DNA of 64,000 bases from Tubiluchus corallicola (taxonomy: Eukaryota; Priapulida; Priapulimorpha; Priapulimorphida; Tubiluchidae): NCBI GenBank assembly GCA_030141605.1, contig JAQGDQ010000442.1, forward strand, positions 1 to 64,000, in the 5' to 3' direction. Below the pieces are notes generated by a model. The model did not search any database. It was not told the origin of the DNA and worked only from the letters and a program-made list of their open reading frames with translations. Both the position numbers and the translations under genes were made by a program. Shown here in pieces: positions 25,434-37,756 of the stretch (position 1 is its first letter; every line of letters begins with the position of its first letter).

Positions 25434-25726
25434 TTATTTCTGAAAATCAAATTTCCAACAAGAAATTACAAACTCGACGCATACCCGATGGTTTTATCAG
25501 TGGGCAGAGCTCGGGTAATGATTTCCAGATCATACTAACAATTTGACTCAACATAGCTGCACAAGGTATATACACAGATATACAAATTTAGTTGTAAACT
25601 CTATGAAGCGAAAAAACTATTTACTAAGCATTTGTACACATGTGATAAACAAATATTTTACCTATATGATAATCACAGTGATGCGGTTATATGTCCTCAA
25701 CTAACATCTGGTGTTGATTAATGCAG

Positions 25727-26122
25727 TAGAGATTAACATTCTTTACCAGACAAAGCAAATTCGAATCGAATCGAATTTGACCATTGAACTCGAAGCAAGC
25801 CGAATCTCAGCATTTTCGAATTCTAATCGAGTTCGAATTCAGCTTTAAAGATTTTCGAATCACTAATAAAAAGCAGTCTCGCAAACGATGTGATTTGATT
25901 TTGTTCTGCAGTAAAACACTCATAATTTGTTTAGAAAAATGTGCACAGTTAAATTGTTCTGATATGATGATGTCTCAAATATTTTAATGATAAAGAATGT
26001 GGGTAGTTGAAGTGTGAATTATTCGAATATACAATTTTAGGGTTAAGTTGAATTTGAACAAAAAAACTCGTTAGAATCAAATTCGAATATTCGAAGTCGA
26101 GCGTTGGATGCTCAACCCTTGT
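25727..26122. mobile_element. hAT-type MITE, diverged copy
   Basis: Same order of TTCGAATCGAA, CTCAGCATTTTCGAATT, GTGAATTATTCGAAT and GATGCTCAACCC motifs as 6578-6950. The ends are decayed. Confidence 0.65.
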
Positions 26123-27100
26123 TAGTAGCCTGTTAAAATGCATCAAGGAGAATAACTTTTCATAAAACTGATGTTATTTTAAATCACTTTTTCTTCATGT
26201 TCATGTTTGATTAAATTGACATAGTTATGTATTGCACTGTTCTGGCTGTAGCGATGTACAGTGCGGTTTATTAGATTACAATAATTAGAGAATGCAGCGA
26301 AATCAGTATTATAGATTCTACATTGAGTGCGCTGGCACTATTTTATCCCCTCAATAATTAGTAGTAACTGTAAGTGCTGTATAGCACTGGAAGGTGGTGC
26401 CCCCAATTTGCTGTGGTTTCGAGTGTACTGCCGCCGTGTGTGACTAGCTCATTGTTTTTACTGCAGAGCTGCAGACGACATAAATTATGACTATCGTAAA
26501 GGTTAGGTCAGTTTAATGCAACTTTTACGGATCGTGTCGTTTTATGCCATTAATAATGCATTATCGTTAATGTGTATAATTTGGGTTGTATGGTATAGCA
26601 TAGTTTGTATAGTATAGTATAGTTTATTTAGAGATGAGGCGTTGAGATGAACAGCCTCTTGTAGAATAAATTCCCTTTTGCGTATTAAATATTTCTGCTG
26701 TGCATGGTTTGCGATTGCGTATCCATTGTCCTTTTATTTTGCTACTGTTTGTTTATAAAAATCAGTTTAAAAAAATTTTTGTGTATGCATTATACCCTAT
26801 TAGCACTTACTTGTGTACGGTGATATAAATTAACTGCTCTGCATTGCTTTTACGTTCTTTTTTCTGTTATATAATCATATACACATTATTTTTTCTTGCC
26901 GAGAATTTTGCAAACAACTGTACATTATTATCGATTTATTTAATTCATAACTAATTATTGTGATATTTATTCATCATCTGCATTTATTATTATTCTTTTT
27001 TTCACTTATGCCATTGTTGTTATGTTTGTTTTTGTATTTTTTTTTGTTATTGCTTTATTTTGATTATTTTATTTAAGTAATTAACAATAATTGCATCCTG
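26123..27100. other. No gene recognised
   Basis: AT-rich with a short GTATAGTATAG tract near 26600; no convincing coding sequence. Confidence 0.35.
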
Positions 27101-27109
27101 TGTCATCAA

Positions 27110-27268
27110 TTCTTTTTTCTGCTATTACAATATTAAATTATAAGGGTGAGTGACTAGATGACCTACGGGTTTTCCTCGCCTCCTTCTCCACGGATAAAGT
27201 TATTTTTTGTAAAATGGAAATTTGTGACACATTTGGAGAAAATAAATGTCTATGTCTATATGTCTATA
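27110..27268 (+). mobile_element. Retroelement 3' tail
   Basis: GTGACTAGATGACC and TTTGGAGAAAATAAATGTCT lead into tandem ATGTCTAT, like 7990-8345. Confidence 0.5.
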
Positions 27269-27640
27269 TGTCCATTGAACTCCACAACCTGACTTTTAAA
27301 TGCGTACCGGCAGTCACGCTGCGGCAAGGCCGCTTTAGATACCGAAATTTGCATCAATAGCGCGCCAGTCGCGGAGACCGTCAAAAGAAAATCGGTGTGA
27401 CTCAAAATCTACAGTGATTGGTCATCCATGTTCATTTTTAAGATTTCTTGTATATTTTCGTGACAAAAATTAAAAGAGAACTTGATGTTGCCTTAAGTTT
27501 TTATCATTAGTGTTTTTGTAAATGTAACTAGCAGTTTATGCTACTTGTTATATACCTGTCAACTTTTGAAACGTTAGAGTTGTTATTTCTTCTTCTGCGC
27601 TCGTAAAATCGGGTAACGAGTAACGTTTATGTAAGGCGTC

Positions 27641-29233
27641 GAGTAACCCACTAGCCGAAGTAGGACTAGGACACTTCCGGTAAAACGCATGTGCTAAATT
27701 TGCGGAAAAGCACTGTCGTACATAGTAAGTAAGTATCTTTATTTATCACCTTTTTTACAAGACATACACAATGCATGTCTAATATGGTAATTAATATGAT
27801 ATAAAGTGACAAAGTTATTAAATGAATAAATTATGAGTCAATGGTGTTCAAGTAATAGGTGAAAGGGTGGCGAAAAACTAAAAGTTACCAAAGTCAACCA
27901 CCCTGTAAGTAATGTTACTATTATTAATTAGTCATATGCTCAATTATCTTGATGAAGATTTTCAGAATAGTGAATGGTGAATAGATTAATGAATAGTACT
28001 AATGGCTACATATATATATTTATATATACATATATATATACATATATACACATAGATACACATGCATATATTATATACCCACTTGGATACCCATGCGCTT
28101 TCCATTTATGCGCATATACATACACACATATATATATGCTCATATATACACATACATACACACATACATATACACATAAATCAGGCAATTGGGGTTTAGA
28201 CATAACATAATGTACAATTTCTCAAGTAGCAGTGCAGTAATATATATAAAGATGTCATTGTTATTATTTCCATTTTAATTATCTCTATGGTAAAATTCAT
28301 GGTTAGTATCACTGTAAGTTAGGGTTAAGATCTTCAGCACATATAATAATTGAGTTTTAACCATTCATATTTATATACGGGTTGGCGAGTTCAATTTGAG
28401 CGTAATATTAGTATAAGTTTTAGTTACTTACATAGGCAGCCCAAGTAGGACTCTGTTAGTTGTATACTGTATTATGTTGACATAATAAAACGTAAAACTA
28501 AATTTGTTTTACAAAAAAGTAACTATAATAATGATGGATGACAATTTACAAAATTAATGTATTTTTTACAATAGCATCATCAGTATTATTAACTCCATTA
28601 AAATCATCATAACATTAAACTAAGTATCTAATGCTTTAAAGAGAGAAATTATGCACACAATTATTACAGAAATAATTGCAAGTTTAAAAATGAGACAGAT
28701 GCTGCTAAGCCTTCACAACACAAAAAATTAATTTTTAACTTTTCAGGAAAAGTAAGGACAATTAGTTTAATAATATCAATAGTATTGTAACATGTAGGGT
28801 ACTGTCGTACATGGTTTGCTAGCCCATGTACAGTACATGTCGCTAGAACGCTTACTTGAGAGAAAACAATTATTTGTCCAAGAGGTAGTGAAGCGGATCA
28901 CCTGTCTGTGAAGCCAGACAAATTAAAAAATGATAAACCTTAAACAAAATTTAATTTTGAACTCGCCTAAAAAGTGGGTTTATTTCACTTTAACAACATT
29001 AATATTGAAGCCAAATTTAATAGTGTCCGTTCTAGCAGCTCAAAATTATTTTATTTTATCAGGTGTATAAAAAATTATTCAACGTGTACTGACGTTTTTA
29101 ATTATTATTATTATTACATAAACAAGGAAACGGACGGTGCAGTAAGCTTAAAAACTCAATTCGCGACCTGTCTCCAGTGTCCTACTTGGGCAGCCCATGT
29201 ACGCCAATTGTCCTACATCGGCTAACGGGTTAC
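27641..29233. repeat. Large inverted-repeat (foldback-like) unit
   Basis: GTAACCCACTAGCCGAAGTA at 27641 pairs with TACATCGGCTAACGGGTTAC at the right end (21 of 24 positions over the full arm). A second inner pair, GGCAGCCCAAGTAGGAC (about 28433) and GTCCTACTTGGGCAGCC (about 29177), is nested within. No transposase is visible. A TA/CATA microsatellite (28005-28175) lies inside. Confidence 0.5.
28005..28175. repeat. TA/CATA microsatellite
   Basis: Alternating TATA and CATACA tracts interrupted by unique sequence; overlapping ORFs are artefacts. Confidence 0.9.
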
Positions 29234-29239
29234 TCGGTG

Positions 29240-29885
29240 CCCAACAGTTTAAAATTCGTTGAAAGTTAGAAGTCACAATTTTTTGATAGTTAGCGATCGT
29301 TGCAGGATTGTTTTGGAGATATTTCAAAATTGTTTTTAGAAGAGAACTTTTTAGTGAATTTTGGCGTGTGGTTGTAATGAATCGTGCTGAATATCAACGC
29401 ACCGAACTGGCTTCACTAGCAGTTTAGGTGGTTCTCCTCATACCCTACTACCTTCCTATATCAGTCCCACTGCTGACACGCTACCTCCTTCCCACTCCAA
29501 CCCTCCCTTTTCTCTGCCACTCCATACACAATGATTGTGTATTTTATGTTAATGAATCTACTTAACTGTTAATTGTGATATTGTGTTGTTTTTCATAATC
29601 TCCATCTGTTCTTCCTACCTTCGATTAAGCACGAAAATTTTCCTGCATGGGCAACTATACCATTCGTCTGTTCATCAGTGCTATTCTCTCTATTCTGCGT
29701 TCGGTCGAGTTTTAGCGTTTGCCACCCTGTAGCAAAGTCTCGCAAACATTAGATGACAAACTTACTCAGCATTTGCTAAATGTTTCGGTCCTTAAAAATG
29801 CGTGAAGAATTTTGCAGCTCAAGCAATAAAGTATCTCTTGCGAAACAATCAAATTCCTTCACCTGACACGCCCCCCTCGTAAGTT
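29240..29885. other. No gene recognised
   Basis: Contains a CT-rich tract near 29450-29520; no convincing ORF. Confidence 0.35.
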
Positions 29886-29889
29886 GGCC

Positions 29890-30205
29890 CCGAAGCAAAT
29901 TGTTGTTCATTATTTTCTAATGCTAATTATTTGCTATTCATTATTCAACAGAAAGCCTGACCAAGACATCCCCATATTACTGTATTGAATATCCAACTTG
30001 CTCAAGGGAAGAGAGATGTTGGATTAACTCCTTCATTTTAGCATATTTAGTTTTTAACTACCATTCATTAGACACCAAGCAAATTATTCGTTGGTTATTT
30101 GTTATTCATTTTTCGTAAAATGCTAATTATTTGTTATTCGTATTCAACACAAAGCTTGGCTAGCACATCGCTATTGCTGTGTTGAACGTCCGACTTACCT
30201 CGTGA
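29890..30205. repeat. Direct duplication of ~130 bp
   Basis: GCTAATTATTTGCTATTCAT plus the following AACAGAAAGCCTGACCAAGACATC recurs about 190 bp later in diverged form, each ending at a TTGAAYRTCC segment. The left unit runs about 29890-30015 and the right about 30075-30205. Confidence 0.6.
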
Positions 30206-30733
30206 AAAAGAGACGCATTACCCATTGCGTTAAACAGTCCAGTAACACTTATAGAAAATGCCCTCCTTTTACGTTCCGAGTAGCACTTCTGCCTTGGTCA
30301 TTGATGATTAAATTTAACAAAAAACTTTACCTTTGCGAGGGAGGAAATGGGCGTCCCCCCTCTGAAATCCGAGGAAAGCGCTTGTTTCAAACAAAACAGT
30401 CAACCTGCAAACAACAAACGCAGGCAGGCGAAAACAGATGCATCAGACACATGGATTAATAAGAACTATAAATGGTTTTATTAAAACTTATAAAGATACA
30501 AAATAACACCAAACCCTGTAGAAATTTAACACAAAAGCGGCTTTCTTTCCGTCTGCTAAAAAAGTAGTCCCGACTCTTCCGCCTACTTGCCAAATAATCC
30601 CACATTAACAAAAAAAGAAGAAAATTGTTGTTCCCTACATTTCTAGCGAATATTTAGCTGATTCGCGATAACACTTCTTGATTTAGAATTAATCGATACC
30701 ATATTTATTCAATTTAATTTTACTTTGTTTCAG
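30206..30733. other. Upstream region of the TDRD5-like gene
   Basis: Ends in the exon 1 acceptor. A promoter or first exon may lie here or further upstream; none could be recognised. Confidence 0.3.
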
Positions 30734-31478
30734 GGGTACTGAACTTACTAAGCGTTCAACATTGTGAATGCTAGAAGCAATATGAGCTCACGTGAAAGAG
30801 ACCTGGAAGAGACAAAAAAAGTGATCAGATCTCTTCTCATATCTCAGAAAGATGGTATGATCCTCAGTGAGCTCAGCAAGGACTTCTGGGATGTGAACGG
30901 TTACCAGATCCCGTTCCAGAAGTTCGGCTTCGTCACGCTGCAACAGTTCTGTGAAAGTATTCCCGACGTTTGCCAAATTATTCGCGTTCGCGATGAAATC
31001 GTTTTGAAAGCTGTCCCAGATGCAAAAACTGAGCATCTTAATCGTCTTGTGCAGCGGCAGAAAGCTTCTGGTGGAAAGGCTACGGGCACAAAAAGGGCCC
31101 AGTTGGGTATCAAATCCATGTCTGAGTATAATAGGCAGTGTTTACGTCCGACCAATGTGCCTCGGACAGGATCTAGTCCACAGAGACCCAGGCATCAGAA
31201 GTATAGTTCCGATTGCGAGCACAATATACCTGCAGAATTGCAGAGCTCGCTTAGGAAACTCCTGCAGGACTCGCATCTGGACGGAATCCCCGCGGCCCAT
31301 CTCATTACTAAATTTGAGAGGGCATTTGACCGACAATTGAACTATAAGAAATACGGGTTTGCCTCCCTTCGAAGTTTTTTGAAAGAGCTCGATTTCATCG
31401 ACACGGAAGACTTCCACACGGGCGGCTACAGGGTGATGCTAAAGTCGAGCCAGAAAGTGCAGCGGGCTGCAGCCAATG
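30734..31478 (+). CDS. TDRD5-like exon 1 (5'UTR end, LOTUS 1 and 2)
   Basis: A pyrimidine-rich acceptor (ACTTTGTTTCAG) ends at 30733, so a non-coding upstream exon is likely; I could not place it. ATG at 30782 is the first in-frame ATG after an in-frame TAA at 30749. It encodes residues 1-232 and ends in phase 1 at AATG|GTAAAA. LOTUS 1 shows the GFVTLQQFCESIPD pattern and LOTUS 2 shows KKYGFASLRSFLKELDF. Between them is a basic, Ser/Pro/Gly-rich linker. Confidence 0.9.
30768..30785 (+). promoter_or_regulatory. Five-codon upstream ORF overlapping the TDRD5-like start codon
   Basis: ATG at 30768 opens a frame of five codons whose TGA (30783-30785) overlaps the main ATG (30782-30784) as ATATGA. 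This is a termination/reinitiation-type arrangement that could lower or tune translation. Seen directly in sequence; the function is inferred and would depend on the true mRNA 5' end including this stretch. Confidence 0.35.
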
Positions 31479-34400
31479 GTAAAACGGCTTACTCTAGATT
31501 TGCTTGTTTCAACGTTATGCAGTTTTATAATAAAAATAGTGTAAAATGGCAAGATTATCCACTGAAATGAGTGGGGAGGCGACTTTTGATGACGTTGTTA
31601 ACATAGATAAGTCGTAACATTTGATTATCAGCACCTTTATTAGAAAAAAACTTAATTACTGTGCTTAATGTTTGAATAGCTTGTTTGAAGGCTGTAATCA
31701 TTTGTTTCTAAATTGGTAATACTTTTCGATTTTCTACTTGCAGGCGGACAAGTGGGTTCTGTAGCGTTGCCTGGTTTATCTGTCCTTAACAACGACGATG
31801 ATGATGATGACGATGACGAAGTTAAAGTTAACTTGAAATTGGTAAGAAACGCTAATGGCATTTGACTGCTAGTATGCCTAGCCAATTATTTGTGAGGGAC
31901 TGATCGGTCTAAGTATGGAAACTTGTGTGAAAGATTTTAATGAAGTTCGTTTCGTAGTGTACTGTCCAGTCCTTAAGCTGCTTATCTTTATTGTTGTTTC
32001 TAGCTAAGTGGACTGTGTTTTGTTTAAAGGAAGACAGGATGATTTTTTTATATACTACCCCATTTTCAAGTCAGATAGAAGTATACATCTTAATACAATT
32101 AATACTGCAGATTAATTTCTGATAATTAAATAATAGATTAAGATCTTAATTAACGACGGATGTTCCCAACTATTGATGACGTCACAAAGTAGCATAATTT
32201 TAAACAGCAAAAATATTCCGCGGACGTGTTGCACATGTTTGCAATGGAGAAAATTGAAGTACAGTGCTACTGTAGGATATTCAGGGTGTTGTGCTAAAAC
32301 TAGGAAAGTTTTAAGATAAAAATTCAAACTTCAAAATTACCGCTGTGCTCACGCATGAACTGTCGAACATGTGAAGTTCATCTCAAACTAACACATCGAA
32401 CGGAGAGGTACAGCACCTGTTTTTTGTGCATCACGTTTCCAAAATGCGGGTGCTATTGCCCGTCTAACTAGCGAATAGCGAAATGCATGTAACAGCGAAG
32501 AACTAGTGGCTCGAACGCGAAATTGTGTTTGTGTGGTAATACTTTTTTTCACGTAAATCATTTTTGAGAAAATTAAATGTTTTCTTTCCATATTTTAAAG
32601 ATTAGATTGTTTTGACCTACAGTTTAAGATTGGGGCCAGTTTTGCTTTAATTGGAGAAATCACATCCTGTTTCGTATACTCATACAGCTACATCAAAGAA
32701 TTTCAAAATTATTGATACAATGCAGAAATAATATATTGACCTCATTTATTAATGGTGCTTTCTGTATGACCAACTCGACCCATTGGTCAACTATAAATAT
32801 GACGGCTGTGAATTTCTCTGCATCTGTCTTCAGCCTGCTAACAGTCTTGCTCTCTTCAGCTCCATCTAGTGCTAGAAATTTTAGTTACTCTTTATTTACA
32901 TCTTTGCCTAGGTCTACCTTCTGATTGGTTAGCGTGGTTCCATAACCTAGCATTGATTAAGGTATTCTGTGACTAAACCTTTTCACAGTTCCAGTGATTG
33001 GTGATGATTGTGAAAAGGTCAAAGGTTAAGTGTACCAGACAATGCATTTGTGTACACTTGACAACACCTTACTGTACATGCTATTGTAATAGTAACAGTT
33101 TTAACAGCTAGCTAGAACCTTACCTAGTTCATTTTTCTTGTTCCCAAGCAAGATCCTGCTAGTAAATCACTCTGTGTGCAGACTAATGTGTAATAAAGTA
33201 AATGGCACGCAAAACAACTGATGCGGCAGACGGCTTTGCTTTACCCACATGTCAAGAGCCTGTCGTAGTTAAGACGCATTACTGTGGTACACTTAACCTT
33301 TGACCTGCAGGAACTGCAGACGCTCACAACGAAATTGTGAAAAGGCTTATTCCTCTGCGTCTCTCTTCCGGCTGGTTGCGCTCTTGTTTTATGCAGCTCC
33401 ATCTAGTTGTAGAAAGTTCATTTACTCTCTGTTTATGTCTTTTGCCCAATTCTTGTTTTTGATTGGTTAGCGTGGCTTCTATTACCTTAGCGTAATATGG
33501 CCAATCAATTTAGACACGGACAGTTTGGTTTTGCCTAGTGGTTATATGTGTGAAGTTTTAACAAGTTTTTGTACGATGTGTTAATCCTGGAAATTGTAGA
33601 TTTGATTTTAACCAGTGTGTTTTTACCTATTGTAAGTGTTTTGTCTCGCAACAGCTTTTAAATATAAACAAAATTCTTGCTTTAATAAATTAAATTAGTA
33701 ATTATAAAATTTAGTAAATCAGTAATTCTAGGTGTAAACAGCCAGATTCTTTAGTTTTAACAATCTTGACTAATTTTAATACTTATTTTAAATGCACTTA
33801 GTTTTCCCACTTTTATTTTTACTTACGTTTATATATAAAATTATGCATTGATTAATTTCATCAATTAATATTCATTACCCATTATTAATTTTCACAGTAG
33901 ATTAACATTTTTATACAGTAGGCGCCGCTTAATATACTTACTTTGGCACCGACGTGTTTTGACCCAATTAACCGATTGAACCTATTAACCGATGGGTGTG
34001 GTATTACTGGTATAGAAGTATGAGTGCATCAGCTTACTGTGCACTGTAAAGGTTTTTAATGAATTTTAGAAATGGAAGTAATGCCTAAATTCCTCTGTGC
34101 AGTTAAAAATTAGAAAAATATTTTAAAATATTAATTTATATAAGTGAATTAGCAATAAATTAAAAAGTATACTTTTCTAAATCACAGACTTTTGTAAGTC
34201 TGTTTATTTGCAAAAATTACAAAAATTCCTTCAAAGTTGGCTGCTTCATTTTCTCACAAAGAAGTTGGCCCACAAAGTTCTCAAATTATAAAAACGTTGA
34301 AAATCAGTTGTTATGCGTGACTAAAATAGTTTTGAATCATCTGCTCACTTACATTGCTCTTATTTGCTGTACGGTGTTTACTCTTGTAAGTCGCAAGGAA

Positions 34401-37400
34401 TACCTGCTGATTACTGTACCTGCATCTCTCACTGTTAACTCATGAAACCTGAAAGCATGATTAGTAAGGAGAGCATCAAAAGGAAACCACTAGGCAAGTG
34501 ATTAAATGTTTAGTTTCCAGAAATTCTTTAGGTAACAGTGGGCGAGCGAGTAACAGATTCAAAGCAAAACCGCTATGCTAGCACATTAACACACGATAAA
34601 CGTACTTGTTTAAAAACAAAATGGTACTTAACATGATTGTTTCTGCATACAAGGGGTGCACAAAAGGGAAGTAAAGATGACATAAAAGTAGGAAAGGCTC
34701 TTTTGGCACATACAAATATCTTATTTTAAGTAGGTGAAGGAAAAATATTGAGTCAATTAAGCGAAGTTATTTGAGTCAATTACTGATAGTTTTTATGTAC
34801 ATTTGAATAGAAGCGGCGCTTTTGAGTCAATTAAGCGATTGAGTCTATGACCGATAGTTTTTATGTATATTTAAATAGAAGCGGCCCGTTCCAGGCGTTT
34901 TTGAGTCAATTAAGCATTTGAGTCTATTACCGGTGAGTCTATTAAGCAGCGCCTACTGCATAGACTTAGCTCAGCCACTTATTGATCATAATTTTGTATT
35001 TTTAGGTGCTAGATGATTATAAGAACGGTATTCATGTAACCAAACTACAAACAGAGTACAAGGTAAATTCCTAGATACTATTTCTGTTACAAGTTTTGCG
35101 TCAAATTATAGCCTGCATTTGACTGCAGTGATACCTCCAGATACGAAATTAATTACGGCTTTCGTATCTTACAATTTTCGTATTATGAGACAAGATTTAC
35201 CCTATAATTGGCGTAATTCGTTCCACCCACCCCTCGAAAACAGTCTTATAAAGTGTAAATATTATACCCACCCGAAAGAATGTTCTTTAGGTGAATTTGT
35301 TAAACTTGCTCAAGTCTGTATTTAGCCTGTTAAGTTCTATAAACACTCCTCTATGTGCGATTGCAATTGCGATACTCGACTCTCTCCACCTATCAGAGGC
35401 GGGCACCTTTATAGGGTGCAAAGTCTATTCTTCTCTAACGTGATCTTTTATTTGTCTTTTCCAAGTTTAATGTCTTTATTTGTCTTTATCCTGTATTCCA
35501 TGCATTTGTTCACTAGATTTCTAATATCTAGCAATCCTTCCTTTTCACTGTTCATTAATATATCTGAGTTCAAAATTTTTTTCCATTCTCCATATATGTC
35601 ACATCTAAGCATATGTTCAGTAGTGTCATCATCTTCCCCACACACTGGGCATAATAACTGATCCTTAAACTCATTCTTGTAGTTCCCTTTAACTTTAATC
35701 ATATTCAGTCTTATTTTCAATATATCTTTAACCTCTTCTGGCTTACATGTGTCTATGTAATTTTGTCGTTTCCACTCGGTATGCCTTAAAAATCTTAATT
35801 TAGCACTGCTCCTGCATTTTTCTGCACATTCATTCTTTATACAACATTCAATCTTATTTTTATTTCTTTCTTCCATTCAGACTTTTTCATGACCTTCACC
35901 CTTTCTTTATTAGCATCTATGGTATTTTTTTGCAGCCTCAACTACTTCATTATACCATGACCTTTCATGTGCACTGTTTATTTGCATTTCGAGTACCTCT
36001 GATGCTAATCTCTTTGGTTTACTAATCAGTAAATTCCGATAGAACATCAATCTCCTATAATTCACTTTATGTTTTAGAGGCCATATGCCTATTTCAGTTA
36101 CTAATCCCAGTACGACATTGATTCACTAAGATTAAATAAGGTTTTTAAAGCATTTGCTTGAATCATTTCTAATTTCTCCCAATATGTGCAGTATGTCCAT
36201 GAGATGTTTTCTATCATTTTTTAAGGAAATAGTTGAATTATCTTGGAGAGCAATGCCGAGTCTGGTCGGTGAACGTATGGGTAACAGTCGTGTTCAGGAT
36301 TCACTGTACCAGTTCTGGCTGTGTACCATATTAGCGTGAATATTAGAGACATGGCTTTGATAAGCAGAAGAGTCCAGTCCCACTACAAGCATTCGCATTG
36401 AATATGCCTTGCCATTGAGTACTGCATTCTAACTTGAAGTATTCCAAGTATCCACCGATCAGTCAAAATGAACCAACAACCATATCAGTAATTCATAGAT
36501 CGAATGAGATCAAACTTTTGGTCACCCTGTACCATCTGGAGGTCACCCCATACAAATCTAAGTTGTTTTTTTCAGAAGCTCACAGGACACGACTTGCCCT
36601 ATAAACAGCGTGGTTTCACCAATGCTGTCAGCCTGCTGGATGCTTCTGGATTTCATATTGAGAGGCCCGATTCCAGGGGTGATTGGATCGTAACGGGTAA
36701 GTGAGGCATGCGCTTTAATATTCAAATCCACAAAAGTTTCAAAATCCATGTTCAGCAGTGTGAGAGTGACGTAGTTAAAGCTGTTTTTTTCTTTAAACAT
36801 ATCTTACTTAAAGGACAAGAAAAGGGGCACCAAAAGTAGGTTTCAGAAATATTGCCTTAAAAAATTATACTACTTTACAGCAATTTTATACACATATTGT
36901 ACTCGCGGTGAAGGGAATTTTTGTTGGTTTGCATTTTAAATTTCCCGCAATGCTGTTCCGATGACGCCATTACATGACATCACCTATGCAGACGTTAATC
37001 AGGGGAAGAAAAGGCGATGTTAAATTATGTCCGAAAAAACTTTCCATGCAATTCTATATTAATTAGCATTTCGCTTACCTGTTGGAAAGACCTGTTGGAA
37101 TTGCTAGAAATAATAACATAAAATATTCCTGCCAATTGGTAAAACATCATTGGCTCGCCCTCCTGGATGCGCCACTCATTAACCAAAAAAATACATTTGC
37201 AATCTTATTGACAGAATACAGTAATTTAAAATTTCACTTAGTTAGTAACACGTGTGCTACAAATGCCCTGATTATTTTTTCAAACTTTACTCAGTGTTAT
37301 CTAAACTTGTTTCAAATCACCTACCATCAAAATGCCTGCGTCTAAATTTACACATTTTATACAGCGTTATGGCTGACACAAACCGTGCATGCAAAAAGGC

Positions 37401-37612
37401 AGTATGCAAGTGGTTAGACAAATTTTTTTAGCTCTATGTAACTGGGGGGTTTTCGTGTGCTTTAATCAACCACTTGTATACATTATACATAACCGATTAA
37501 TAATACCTTTAATGCAAAGAAATACGTGTTAAAAACTGTGATGTCTGTCCCTGCCCCCTCCTCTCTCTGTGTCTTTCTCTCTCTCTCTCTTCTCTCTCTC
37601 TTCTCTCTCTCT

Positions 37613-37650
<38 letters not shown>

Positions 37651-37669
37651 TCTCTGTCTCTCTCTCTCT

Positions 37670-37756
<87 letters not shown>

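Noticed and set aside
30764-30781. Earlier GTG start for the TDRD5-like protein
   Set aside because: GTG is not a likely animal start here and ATG at 30782 follows in frame after an upstream stop.
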